A stretch of DNA of 11,091 nt, from the NCBI GenBank assembly GCA_003156795.1, contig PMHU01000075.1, positions 2,521 through 13,611 of the forward strand, written 5' to 3'. Every line of letters begins with the position of its first letter. Position 1 is the first letter of the stretch. The notes under the pieces were generated by a model. That model searched no databases. It had not been told where the DNA came from and worked only from the letters and a program-made list of their open reading frames with translations. This document shows, one piece after another, positions 1-6,585 of this stretch. Source of the DNA: Acidimicrobiaceae bacterium. Its GTDB lineage: Bacteria; Actinomycetota; Acidimicrobiia; Acidimicrobiales; Palsa-688. The position numbers and the translations under genes were made by a program.

Positions 1-1475
1 CCTTCCGGGCCCGACTCGGGACCTTTATCGCTGTCGCCGTCGGCGTCACCGTCGCCTTGGCCTCGCTCGCTTCCTACTTCGCGGTCAGCCACCAACTGTT
101 CAATCAAGTCGATTCGTCGCTCGTAACAGACGTGCAGAACGCCCCCGCCGAAAGCCATCTCGCCCAAAGCGTGGACGGGTTCCTTCGTCGAGACAACAAC
201 AGCTTCTTGCAGCTGGTGACGTCGCAAAGGCAAGTCATCTTTCCGGGCCCGGGAAACACGATCATTCCAGTGAGCCAGAAACAAGCCAACTTGGCCACGA
301 CCAGTGGTGACTACAACATCCGGACCGTCAGCTACCAAGGCATCCCGTATCGCGTGATCACCGAAGGCGGCTACGCGACTCAAGGCGTCCCGGTGGCCAT
401 ACAGATATACCGGCCCCTGGCTGACATCGACCACACCCTCGGCGACCTCAAGCTGATCCTCTTGCTCGTAACCCTCGGCGGCGTCGGAGTCGCGGTCGGG
501 CTCGGCTACCTGATCGGCAAGACGACCCTACGACCGGTGGAGCGGCTGACGGCGGCTGCGGAGCACGTGGCGGCGACCCAGGACTTGGATGCCACCATCG
601 AAGAACAAGGGGGCGACGACGAGCTGGCCCGGCTGGCCCGGTCCTTCAACTCGATGCTGACCGCGCTGGCCCAGTCCCGGCAACAGCAAATGCAGCTCAT
701 TTCCGATGCGGGCCACGAGTTGCGCACTCCCCTCACGAGCCTGAGGACCAACATCGAGGTGCTCATGCGGGTTCCCGATCTTCCGGAGGCCGACCGTACC
801 GAGCTCGTGGCCGACGTGCACGCGCAGCTCGAGGAGTTGACCACGCTGATCGGAGACGTGGTGGACGTGGCCCGAGAAGACGAGCGGCAGACAGATCCGA
901 TAGAGGTGCGATTCGACGCCATCGTCGACCGCGCTGTCGAGCGGGCCCGACGACGGGCTCCGAACGTGACCTTCCAAGCCCGCCTCACGCCGGGGTCCAT
1001 CCGAGCCAATCCCGCCCTCTTGGAGCGCGCCGTACTAAACGTGCTCGACAATGCGGCCAAGTGGAGCCCCCTCAACGGCATCGTGACGGTGTGGCTGCAA
1101 CGCCACGGCCAGTGGACGCTGGACGTGCGAGACCAGGGTCCAGGTATCGAAGCGGAGGACCTCCCGCGCGTGTTCGATCGGTTCTACCGGGCCCCAGCAG
1201 CGCGGTCTATGGCGGGTTCCGGCTTGGGCCTGGCGATCGTCCGCAAAGTGATCAGCGACCACGGCGGAACGGCCGTCGCTTCCTGCCCGCCGGGCGGCGG
1301 CACGCTGATCCACATCGAGCTGCCGACCGTGGCGGAGCACGAGCCGGACGCTGCCCCCGTGGCCGACGACCGAACCGAGCCGGTGTCCGAGCCAGGTGCG
1401 ACCCCAAGCGAATTGCCGGCGGTCCAACACTCTGGTGTCGGCGTGAGCCCCCCGGTGACCTCAGCGACGCCGTAG
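1..1475 (+). CDS. Sensor histidine kinase, 5' end missing
   Basis: Membrane sensor kinase of a two-component system; it should autophosphorylate and pass phosphate to a response regulator. The frame is open to the left edge (first full codon at base 3), so the true start lies outside; a TTG at 57 is only an internal candidate. Residues below count from that TTG. The translated left edge is hydrophobic (first membrane helix), followed by an extracellular sensor loop to about residue 130, a second helix at 131-154, a HAMP linker at about 155-207, and a HisKA domain with H220 in GHELRTPLTSL. The ATPase domain has its N box at N332 (LDNAAKW), D359 in DQGPGIE and a G box at 387-392 (GSGLGL). All catalytic boxes are intact. 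A Pro/Glu-rich tail of about 45 residues follows the ATPase domain and looks disordered. The layout resembles MprB-type actinobacterial kinases, but the signal is unknown. A partner regulator is expected upstream, outside the window. Confidence 0.95.
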   Translation, partial: FRARLGTFIAVAVGVTVALASLASYFAVSHQLFNQVDSSLVTDVQNAPAESHLAQSVDGFLRRDNNSFLQLVTSQRQVIFPGPGNTIIPVSQKQANLATTSGDYNIRTVSYQGIPYRVITEGGYATQGVPVAIQIYRPLADIDHTLGDLKLILLLVTLGGVGVAVGLGYLIGKTTLRPVERLTAAAEHVAATQDLDATIEEQGGDDELARLARSFNSMLTALAQSRQQQMQLISDAGHELRTPLTSLRTNIEVLMRVPDLPEADRTELVADVHAQLEELTTLIGDVVDVAREDERQTDPIEVRFDAIVDRAVERARRRAPNVTFQARLTPGSIRANPALLERAVLNVLDNAAKWSPLNGIVTVWLQRHGQWTLDVRDQGPGIEAEDLPRVFDRFYRAPAARSMAGSGLGLAIVRKVISDHGGTAVASCPPGGGTLIHIELPTVAEHEPDAAPVADDRTEPVSEPGATPSELPAVQHSGVGVSPPVTSATP

Positions 1476-1559
1476 CTAAAGGTGGCGGGAGTCTGTGGCG
1501 CCTCCCTCGGGAGCGGCCCGGCTGGACAATTCTACGAGCCAGCTCCCTCCAGGCCTCAG

Positions 1560-1817
1560 CTAGAGGGGCCGGGCGAGTCCACCAAAATGGTCCTGACCAT
1601 GGGTCGCGCCCACCACCAGGACCCCCCGAACCGCGGTCCCCGACGACTTGACCCTCGGTCTGGACCTCGCCCCGCCCGACGTCACAGCCATGATCACCGC
1701 CAGGATCAAGACAACCACCAGAAGAACCGCGTTCGCCCAGCGACCGCGCCGCCTCACAGCAGAATCGACAGGCCGACGCCCCGAGACTCGACCCCAGCTT
1801 TCCCCCATCAGAGCCAT
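1560..1817 (-). CDS. Possible small single-pass membrane protein
   Basis: An 85-codon frame that I do not recognise as a family. It starts at ATG 1817 (minus strand) behind a good Shine-Dalgarno-like GGGAGG at 1826-1831, eight bases away. The product has a basic N-terminal stretch (RRRGRW, residues 22-27), then a clear hydrophobic helix at about 28-45 rich in V, L and I, then a basic, Gly-rich C-terminus. This gives one predicted membrane span with the N-terminus inside. It lies downstream of tRNA-Leu on the same strand, 134 bases beyond the tRNA 3' end. Against it: the region is GC-rich enough to give chance frames, and a stem-loop followed by ATTTT lies inside its 3' part. The frame also continues upstream through the tRNA, which is certainly not coding. 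Treat it as a hypothetical protein. Confidence 0.4.
   Translation of the reverse strand: MALMGESWGRVSGRRPVDSAVRRRGRWANAVLLVVVLILAVIMAVTSGGARSRPRVKSSGTAVRGVLVVGATHGQDHFGGLARPL
1589..1623 (-). other. Long imperfect stem-loop, possible terminator on minus strand
   Basis: GGTCCTG (1589-1595) pairs perfectly with CAGGACC (1617-1623). Inside it, TGGG and CCCA form a second stem around TCGCG, separated from the outer stem by a symmetric bulge. Read on the minus strand the stem is followed by ATTTT (1588-1584), a short U-run as in an intrinsic terminator. It would end transcription coming from tRNA-Leu, but it lies inside the hypothetical small frame, so terminator and complete gene do not fit well together. 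Confidence 0.35.
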
Positions 1818-1951
1818 CCCACGTTCCCTCCCCCGAACGAAACGGCGACCATACACCCCTCGGCCTCTGTCGGGCAGGGTCCCAGAGCAGTCCAGACTTT
1901 CCCTCTGAACCTCCCAGCCCGCTGACCAGCACTTTCGCAACGTAAAGGCGG

Positions 1952-2035
1952 TGCCCGGAGCGGGAATCGAACCCGCATGGAGTTGCCTCCAATGGTGTTT
2001 GAGACCATCGCGTCTGCCTGTTCCGCCATCCGGGC
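1952..2035 (-). tRNA. tRNA-Leu, anticodon CAA
   Basis: An 84-base class II tRNA read on the minus strand. The acceptor stem GCCCGGA (2035-2029) pairs with TCCGGGC (1959-1953), followed by discriminator A at 1952. The anticodon stem ATGGT/ACCAT closes the seven-base loop CTCAAAC, giving anticodon CAA, which reads the leucine codon UUG. A long variable arm (GGAG GCAA CTCC) is present, as expected for tRNA-Leu, and the T arm contains GGTTCGATTCC. The 3' CCA is not encoded (the genome has CCG after the discriminator), so it must be added by CCA-adding enzyme. Overlapping open frames through this region are artefacts. Confidence 0.96.
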
Positions 2036-2051
2036 GGGCGTAACACACCTT

Positions 2052-2079
2052 TAACAGCGCCGGAGGAGCTTAGCTGTTA
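2052..2079. promoter_or_regulatory. Inverted repeat in the divergent tRNA-Leu / fab control region
   Basis: TAACAGC (2052-2058) and GCTGTTA (2073-2079) are perfect 7-bp inverted arms separated by 14 bases. The site lies between the tRNA-Leu gene (minus) and fabD (plus), about 65 bases upstream of the fabD start. It could be an operator for a dimeric regulator of the fatty acid operon, or part of the tRNA promoter: on the minus strand the arms sit 17 bases apart as weak -35/-10 matches (TAACAG, TGTTAA). The arms are visible; the role is inferred. A smaller hairpin, GGACC-CACG-GGTCC, follows at 2089-2102. Confidence 0.35.
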
Positions 2080-2113
2080 CGAATCTAGGGACCCACGGGT
2101 CCAATGAGCGCAG

Positions 2114-2119
2114 CATAAT
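2114..2119 (+). promoter_or_regulatory. Candidate -10 element of the fab operon promoter
   Basis: CATAAT matches the -10 consensus TATAAT at five of six positions and stands out in GC-rich DNA. It would start transcription near 2126, leaving a short leader that begins just before the ribosome binding site at 2132. No convincing -35 hexamer lies 16-18 bases upstream, which lowers confidence and would fit a regulator-dependent promoter. Confidence 0.3.
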
Positions 2120-2131
2120 TCCCGTCCCCCC

Positions 2132-2137
2132 AGGAGG
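2132..2137 (+). promoter_or_regulatory. Ribosome binding site of fabD, fixes a TTG start
   Basis: A consensus AGGAGG lies eight bases before TTG at 2146. No ATG or GTG in frame sits at a suitable distance, and the protein from TTG begins with the family's usual N-terminus (MPAFVFPGQGAQ), so the TTG start is well supported. Confidence 0.85.
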
Positions 2138-2145
2138 TCCCCCGC

Positions 2146-3348
2146 TTGCCAGCCTTTGTCTTCCCCGGCCAGGGTGCGCAGAGGCCAGGGATGGGCCGCC
2201 GGTGGATCGACCACCCTTCGTGGGAGATCGTGGAGGACGCATCGGTCGCGGCCGACCGGGACATCGGTCACCTCCTGCTGGACGCGTCACTCGAGGAACT
2301 GACGGAGACCCGCAACGCTCAGTTGGCGACATTTACCTTCAGCTTGCTGATCCTCGACGCCGTCGAGCGCCTTGGCATCGAACCCACGAGGGTGGCCGGC
2401 CATTCGGTCGGTGAGTACACGGCGCTGGCTGCGAGCGGGGCCCTCGGGTTCGAGGATTCCATACGGGTCGTGTCCGAACGGGGCGAGGCCATGCAAGCCG
2501 CCGCCGACGCTCAGCCGGGCGTCATGAGCGTGGTGGTGGGCTGCGACTCAGACACCGTCGACGTTGCCTGTCGGCTGGCAGACGGCGAAGTGTGGCTGGC
2601 CAACTTCAACAGCGCCGAGGAAACCGTCATCGCCGGTGAATCGGCGTCGGTGGAACGGGCCGCGTCGATCGCCCTCGACCTTGGAGCCCGGAAGGTGACA
2701 CCCGTCGCAGTTGGCGGGGCGTTCCACACTCCGTTCATGGCCCCGGCGCGCAACCGGTTGCGAAAGATCCTCTCCACGACCACCTTCCACGACGTCGACA
2801 TCCCGGTCGTGGCCAACGTCGACGCCCGCATCCACAGCTCGCCCGACGACTGGCAGCTGCTCCTCTCGGCCCAGTTGTGCAGCCCCATAAGATGGCGCCA
2901 GAGCATCATGCGCCTCGGAGGCCTGGATCCCGGCGTCGACAGCGAGCACCTCTTCGTCGAGCTCGGGCCCGGTGACGCTCTGTGCACCATGGTCCGCCAC
3001 ACCCTCCCGAGCGTGTCTGCGCTGGCGGTTTCGGAACCGGCCGACCTGGATCGCCTGGTCGACGCGGTTTCCGGCAACAGCGCCCTCCACGAGTACGCCG
3101 TCGGGCATCAGGGAGAGCTGCTGTACGTATCGGAGCGAATCGTGATCAGCCCGGCCGCGGGGGTCTTCGAACCCGCCGAGAACGTGGACCTGGCCGCGGG
3201 CACGAGCATCGAGGTCGGGACCCTGTTGGGCACCGTGTCTGGGACCGAAGTGCGCTCACAGTTCGCCGGCCAGCTCAAAGGCCACCTGGCTCACCCGGGC
3301 GAACGGGTGCAGACCGGCCAACCGATCGCCTGGCTGCACGCGTCATGA
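2146..3348 (+). CDS. fabD: Malonyl-CoA:ACP transacylase (FabD) with C-terminal lipoyl-like domain
   Basis: FabD moves malonyl from CoA to the phosphopantetheine arm of ACP, supplying the extender unit for type II fatty acid synthesis in the cytoplasm. Seen in the 400-residue product: GQGAQ at 8-12, the nucleophile S87 in GHSVGEY, R112 (matches the Arg that holds the malonyl carboxylate), H194 in GAFHTPF, and ELGPG near the end of the core. The catalytic set is complete. FabD proteins are usually about 290-320 residues; here roughly 90 extra residues follow. Residues 330-400 resemble a biotinyl/lipoyl barrel-sandwich domain (SPAAG, then two Gly-rich turns, then GERVQTGQPIAWL), but the attachment turn reads VSGTEV with no lysine; the only lysine in the domain is K378. 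The domain may dock ACP or another partner; that is inference. First gene of the fab operon; its stop overlaps fabH by ATGA. Confidence 0.95.
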   Translation: MPAFVFPGQGAQRPGMGRRWIDHPSWEIVEDASVAADRDIGHLLLDASLEELTETRNAQLATFTFSLLILDAVERLGIEPTRVAGHSVGEYTALAASGALGFEDSIRVVSERGEAMQAAADAQPGVMSVVVGCDSDTVDVACRLADGEVWLANFNSAEETVIAGESASVERAASIALDLGARKVTPVAVGGAFHTPFMAPARNRLRKILSTTTFHDVDIPVVANVDARIHSSPDDWQLLLSAQLCSPIRWRQSIMRLGGLDPGVDSEHLFVELGPGDALCTMVRHTLPSVSALAVSEPADLDRLVDAVSGNSALHEYAVGHQGELLYVSERIVISPAAGVFEPAENVDLAAGTSIEVGTLLGTVSGTEVRSQFAGQLKGHLAHPGERVQTGQPIAWLHAS

Positions 3349-4325
3349 CCGGCGCCGTCATCACGGGTTGGGGGACGGCTCTGCCGGACCGAATAGTAAC
3401 CAACGAGGACATAGGCACCCTCTTTGAGACAACAGATGAGTGGATCGTCGAGCGCAGCGGCATCCACACTCGACGGGCTGCCACTGGGCCGTTCGTTTCT
3501 CCCCCTGCGGTCGAAAACCCCGAAGACGGGCTGGGAACGACCGGCACCCTTGCGGCTGAAGCCGGGGGGAAGGCGCTGAAGTTCGCGGGTCTGTCCGGCC
3601 GCGACATCAGCATGCTCATCCTGTGCACCACTACGCCCGACCAGCTGATACCGGCCAACTCCGCAGCCGTTTCGGCCGTCTTGGGTATCGGAGGCGGAGC
3701 CATGGATATCAACGCGGCGTGCGCCGGTTTCACCTACGGCCTGGTCACGGCTTCCGGCATGGTCGCCGCCGGTGCCGCCCGGGTGTTGTTGATTGGGGCA
3801 GAGACGCTCACCCGGGCCACCAACTGGGAGGACCGGACCAACGCCTTCCTGTTCGGCGACGGGGCCGGCGCCGTGGTCCTCGAAGCGGTACCCGGCGAGG
3901 GCTCCCTACTCGGCTGGGACCTGGGCGTGGACGGAACCCTCGTGCCGTTGCTCTACGCCCACCACGGTTCGGGGATGGCCATGCGAGGAAAAGAGGTCTT
4001 CCGCCGCGCCGTGCTCGCCACCGTGGAGTCGGCGACCACCTCCCTGGAGAAGGCCAAGGTGGGGATCGACGACATCGCACTGTTCGTTCCCCATCAGGCC
4101 AACATCCGGATCATGGAAGCGTGCGCCACCCGCTTGGGGCTCTCCAAGGACAGAGTCGCCTCCGTCATCGACCGGACGGGCAACACCAGCTCCGCCTCCA
4201 TTCCGCTGGCCCTCGTGGATGCCGCCGAAAACGGTCGGCTGCACGATGGCGACCTGGTGCTGCTAGCCGGATTCGGCGCCGGCATGACGTGGGCTTCGGC
4301 GGTATGGCGGTGGGGAGGAAAGTGA
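3345..4325 (+). CDS. fabH: Beta-ketoacyl-ACP synthase III (FabH)
   Basis: FabH starts fatty acid synthesis by condensing an acyl-CoA primer (acetyl-CoA or a branched short acyl-CoA) with malonyl-ACP. The 326-residue product carries the full triad: C126 in NAACAGFTYGL, H250 in VPHQANIRI and N280 in GNTSSAS, plus the C-terminal GFGAGMTWASA. Length is normal for the family. ATG 3345 overlaps the fabD stop (ATGA) and has no clear ribosome binding site, so translation is probably coupled; the in-frame upstream extension into fabD has no family similarity. Compared with E. coli FabH from memory, there is an insertion of about 14 residues at roughly 47-67 (Pro/Gly-rich), and the segment before MAMRGKEVF is shortened by about ten residues. 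Primer preference cannot be read from the sequence. It follows fabD and precedes the carrier protein gene, as in Streptomyces. Confidence 0.96.
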   Translation: MTGAVITGWGTALPDRIVTNEDIGTLFETTDEWIVERSGIHTRRAATGPFVSPPAVENPEDGLGTTGTLAAEAGGKALKFAGLSGRDISMLILCTTTPDQLIPANSAAVSAVLGIGGGAMDINAACAGFTYGLVTASGMVAAGAARVLLIGAETLTRATNWEDRTNAFLFGDGAGAVVLEAVPGEGSLLGWDLGVDGTLVPLLYAHHGSGMAMRGKEVFRRAVLATVESATTSLEKAKVGIDDIALFVPHQANIRIMEACATRLGLSKDRVASVIDRTGNTSSASIPLALVDAAENGRLHDGDLVLLAGFGAGMTWASAVWRWGGK

Positions 4326-4412
4326 TAACTCGGTACGCCCACTACATTCGCTCGCACCGATCCGGCAACCGTTCCACCCTGCTCACCTCTCAAGCCCTCA
4401 CTGGAGGATCCG

Positions 4413-4652
4413 ATGTACAACAGCGAAGCGTTCGACAAGTTCAAGCAGTGCGCGGTGGAGGTGCTGCAAGTCACACCCGACAAGGTGACGCCTGAGGCGA
4501 GCTTCGCCAACGACCTCGACGCAGACAGCCTCGACCTGGTCGAGTTGGTCATGGCCCTCGAGGAGCAGTTTGACATCACCGTCGACGAATCCGAGCTCGA
4601 GGGCGTCGAAACCGTCGGCCAGGCGTTCAACCTGGTGACGTCCAAGCTCTGA
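4413..4652 (+). CDS. acpP: Acyl carrier protein
   Basis: Small acidic carrier (79 residues) that holds growing acyl chains on a 4'-phosphopantetheine arm and presents them to FabD, FabH and FabF. S39 in DADSLDLVEL is the attachment serine, with the usual helix II (LVELVMALEEQFDI) after it and the typical acidic composition. Length matches AcpP. A ribosome binding site GGAGG at 4403-4407 stands five bases before the ATG. An 87-base gap separates it from fabH, the only real gap in this operon; the high demand for ACP could make a separate signal there useful. The stop overlaps the fabF ATG by one base (TGATG). Confidence 0.97.
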   Translation: MYNSEAFDKFKQCAVEVLQVTPDKVTPEASFANDLDADSLDLVELVMALEEQFDITVDESELEGVETVGQAFNLVTSKL

Positions 4653-5878
4653 TGCTGGTCGTCCACCCCTCGCCTGACGGCAAGGGCGGCGTGCAAGGGA
4701 GGCGGGTGGTCGTCACCGGCCTAGGGGTGGTGGCCCCGTGCGGCACCGGCATCGCCGCCTTCTGGTCCGGTCTCTTGGGCCCGGCCCCCGACGGGCCGCG
4801 TCGGGTCCAGTCGATCGACGCCACCTCGATCTACGGCCCCAAAGAGATCCGTCGGGTCGACCGCTTCACGCAGTTCGCAGCCATCGCCGCCGCCCAGGCG
4901 GTTGCCGACGCGGGCGGGTTGGACGGAAGCGGCGGCCTGGCGGTGAACCCAGACCGGGCAGGGGTGATGATCGGAACAGGTATCGGGGGGATCGAGACCC
5001 TCGAGGAACAGTTCCAAGTGATGAGGGACCGGGGGGCTCGCCGGGTGACCCCCTTCCTCGTGCCGATGATGATGGGCAACCGCGCCGCGGCCGACATCTC
5101 GATGCGATACGGCTTCCGCGGCCCTTGCGAGGCGGTGGTGACGGCTTGCGCGGCCGGCACCCACAGCGTCGCCAACGGGGCCCGGCTGGTCGCGACGGGC
5201 CGGTGCGACGTGGTCCTGGCCGGGTCGTCCGAGGCGGCCATGACCGAGATCGGAGTGGCCGGGTTCTCCAACATGACGGCGCTGTCCACTAGCGGCGTGT
5301 CGATGCCTTTCGACGCCAAGCGGGACGGATTCGTCATGGGTGAAGGCGGAGCCGTCCTGGTCCTCGAAGACTTGGACCGAGCCCTGGCCCGAGGGGTGCA
5401 CGTCTATTGCGAAGTGCTGGGAGCGGCCAGCACCGCCGACGCCCATCACATCACGGCGCCGTCCCCGCATGGCACGGGCGCGGTCGCCTGCATGGAGCTG
5501 GCGTTGGCTGATGCCGGGCTGACCCCCGACGCCGTGATCCATATAAACGCCCACGGCACCTCGACGCCGGCCAACGATCTGGCCGAAGGGCAGGCCATCG
5601 CCAAGGTGTTCGGGACGCCCGGCCCCGCCGTCACGTCGATCAAAGGGATCACCGGTCACTCGCTGGCCGCCGCCGGATCGCTGGAGGCGGTCGCCTTGGC
5701 CTTGACCATCGAAAAGGGCCTCATCCCGCCGACGTTTGGACTCACCGAGCTCGACCCGGAGATCCATCTGGACGTGGTCACGGGTGCACCCCGGGCCTGG
5801 ACCCCCGGCCCGGCCCTCTCCAACTCCTTCGGCTTCGGCGGCCACAACGGAACCCTGGTGATGGCTCCGATCGCGTAG
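4652..5878 (+). CDS. fabF: Beta-ketoacyl-ACP synthase II (FabF)
   Basis: Elongating condensing enzyme: it extends acyl-ACP by two carbons with malonyl-ACP. The 408-residue product has the KAS I/II catalytic set: C166 in TACAAGTHS, H301 in NAHGTSTP, K331 and H336 in SIKGITGHS, and the C-terminal NSFGFGGHN loop. Length is normal. The start given is the ATG that overlaps the acp stop (TGATG), suggesting coupling. The family N-terminus (RRVVVTGLG) begins only at residue 17, so GTG at 4691 is an alternative start; neither has a strong ribosome binding site. Last gene of the operon. The next gene is convergent and only 41 bases away; that gap holds just a weak inverted repeat (CGCCA/TGGCG, 5887-5905) without a U-run, so no clear terminator is visible. 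Confidence 0.96.
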   Translation: MLVVHPSPDGKGGVQGRRVVVTGLGVVAPCGTGIAAFWSGLLGPAPDGPRRVQSIDATSIYGPKEIRRVDRFTQFAAIAAAQAVADAGGLDGSGGLAVNPDRAGVMIGTGIGGIETLEEQFQVMRDRGARRVTPFLVPMMMGNRAAADISMRYGFRGPCEAVVTACAAGTHSVANGARLVATGRCDVVLAGSSEAAMTEIGVAGFSNMTALSTSGVSMPFDAKRDGFVMGEGGAVLVLEDLDRALARGVHVYCEVLGAASTADAHHITAPSPHGTGAVACMELALADAGLTPDAVIHINAHGTSTPANDLAEGQAIAKVFGTPGPAVTSIKGITGHSLAAAGSLEAVALALTIEKGLIPPTFGLTELDPEIHLDVVTGAPRAWTPGPALSNSFGFGGHNGTLVMAPIA

Positions 5879-5919
5879 CGCCAGCCCGCCAGCGACCGTT
5901 TGGCGACCAGGCCGCCCGA

Positions 5920-6384
5920 CTACTGGCCGAGAGCAGCCAGAAGGTTCTTGGGGGTGTCGGCGGGCGAGATCTTGTACCAGACTTCCGCCAGCTTGCCCTT
6001 TTCGTCGACCAGAAAAGCAGAACGAAGGATTCCCATGTACTTACGCCCGTACATGGACTTCTCGGTCCACACGCCGTAGGCCTCGGCGACGGCGTGATCC
6101 TCATCGGCGAGAAGCGGGAAACCCAGCGTGTACTTCTTGTCGAACTTGGCCTGCTTGGCTGGGGCGTCGGGGCTGATGCCGATCACGGCCGTATCCCCGA
6201 CATCGCCGAGTATGTCTCGCAGCCCGCAGGACTGGGCCGTGCAACCCGGGGTGTCCGCTTTGGGGTAGAAGTAGATGAACACCCGACCCTGCTTGACCAG
6301 CTTCGCCAGCTGGACTTGCTGCCCCTGCTGGTCGAGCAACTTGAAGTCGGGGGCCTTGTCGCCCACCTTGAGGAGGTCTGCCAT
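5920..6384 (-). CDS. bcp: Thiol peroxidase, Bcp/PrxQ-type peroxiredoxin
   Basis: Thioredoxin-fold peroxidase that reduces hydrogen peroxide and organic hydroperoxides, normally recharged by thioredoxin, in the cytoplasm. The 154-residue product starts with MADLLKVGDKAPDF, as in the family, and has the peroxidatic cysteine C48 in DTPGCT and a second cysteine C53 five residues on (CTAQSC), the layout of the E. coli Bcp subgroup with an intramolecular disulfide. A KYMGI...RSAFLVD segment follows, also typical. Length is normal. Start: ATG 6384 fits the family N-terminus but lacks a clear ribosome binding site; a TTG at 6411, nine codons upstream, has GGAG seven bases ahead and is a real alternative. 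It is convergent with fabF and divergent from the aquaporin gene. Confidence 0.93.
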   Translation of the reverse strand: MADLLKVGDKAPDFKLLDQQGQQVQLAKLVKQGRVFIYFYPKADTPGCTAQSCGLRDILGDVGDTAVIGISPDAPAKQAKFDKKYTLGFPLLADEDHAVAEAYGVWTEKSMYGRKYMGILRSAFLVDEKGKLAEVWYKISPADTPKNLLAALGQ

Positions 6385-6574
6385 CGGGCGATCGTATCCG
6401 GCCCGACGCAATGGCTACTCCGCCAGTCAACGGGCTGCAGAGCTCGTCATCGGACCGCAGAGCCTTCGGTGGGCCGATCGCCCGGCGGCCCTCCTATCGG
6501 CGTCGAACCGTTCGGATCCTCGCTCTTTGGCATCGGATATGGCACGCTGGCGCCAAGCGGAGAGTGAGCCTCGT

Positions 6575-6580
6575 AGGAGG
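6575..6580 (+). promoter_or_regulatory. Ribosome binding site of the aquaporin gene, fixes the ATG start
   Basis: Consensus AGGAGG ends five bases before ATG 6586. A GTG three bases earlier (6583) is in frame but only two bases from this site, too close, so the ATG is preferred and the protein begins MPTRKLIAE. Confidence 0.8.
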
Positions 6581-6585
6581 TCGTG

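Noticed and set aside
1482..1925. Plus-strand frame of 147 codons after the kinase gene
   Set aside because: Pro/Arg/His-rich low-complexity product with no domain and no good ribosome binding site; it is opposite the more plausible small membrane frame.
1252..2046. Minus-strand frame of 264 codons running through the tRNA and into the kinase gene
   Set aside because: Its first part is translation of tRNA-Leu and its last part is antisense to the kinase; no family features.
3238..3282. K378 of FabD as a biotin or lipoyl attachment site
   Set aside because: K378 sits after the second AG turn (FAGQLKG), not at the tip of the hairpin where BCCP and lipoyl lysines lie, and there is no MKM or DKA context.
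4721..5845. Long antisense open frame (374 codons) opposite fabF, and similar ones opposite the kinase, fabD and sigma genes
   Set aside because: These mirror the high third-position GC of the real genes. Their products are low-complexity Arg/Gly/Pro/Ala-rich sequences without domains, whereas the sense frames hold complete catalytic motifs.
6504..6514. Palindrome CGAAC-C-GTTCG resembling a LexA (SOS) box upstream of the aquaporin gene
   Set aside because: The actinobacterial LexA box has four bases between GAAC and GTTC; here there is one, so the half-sites are on the wrong spacing. No DNA repair gene is near.
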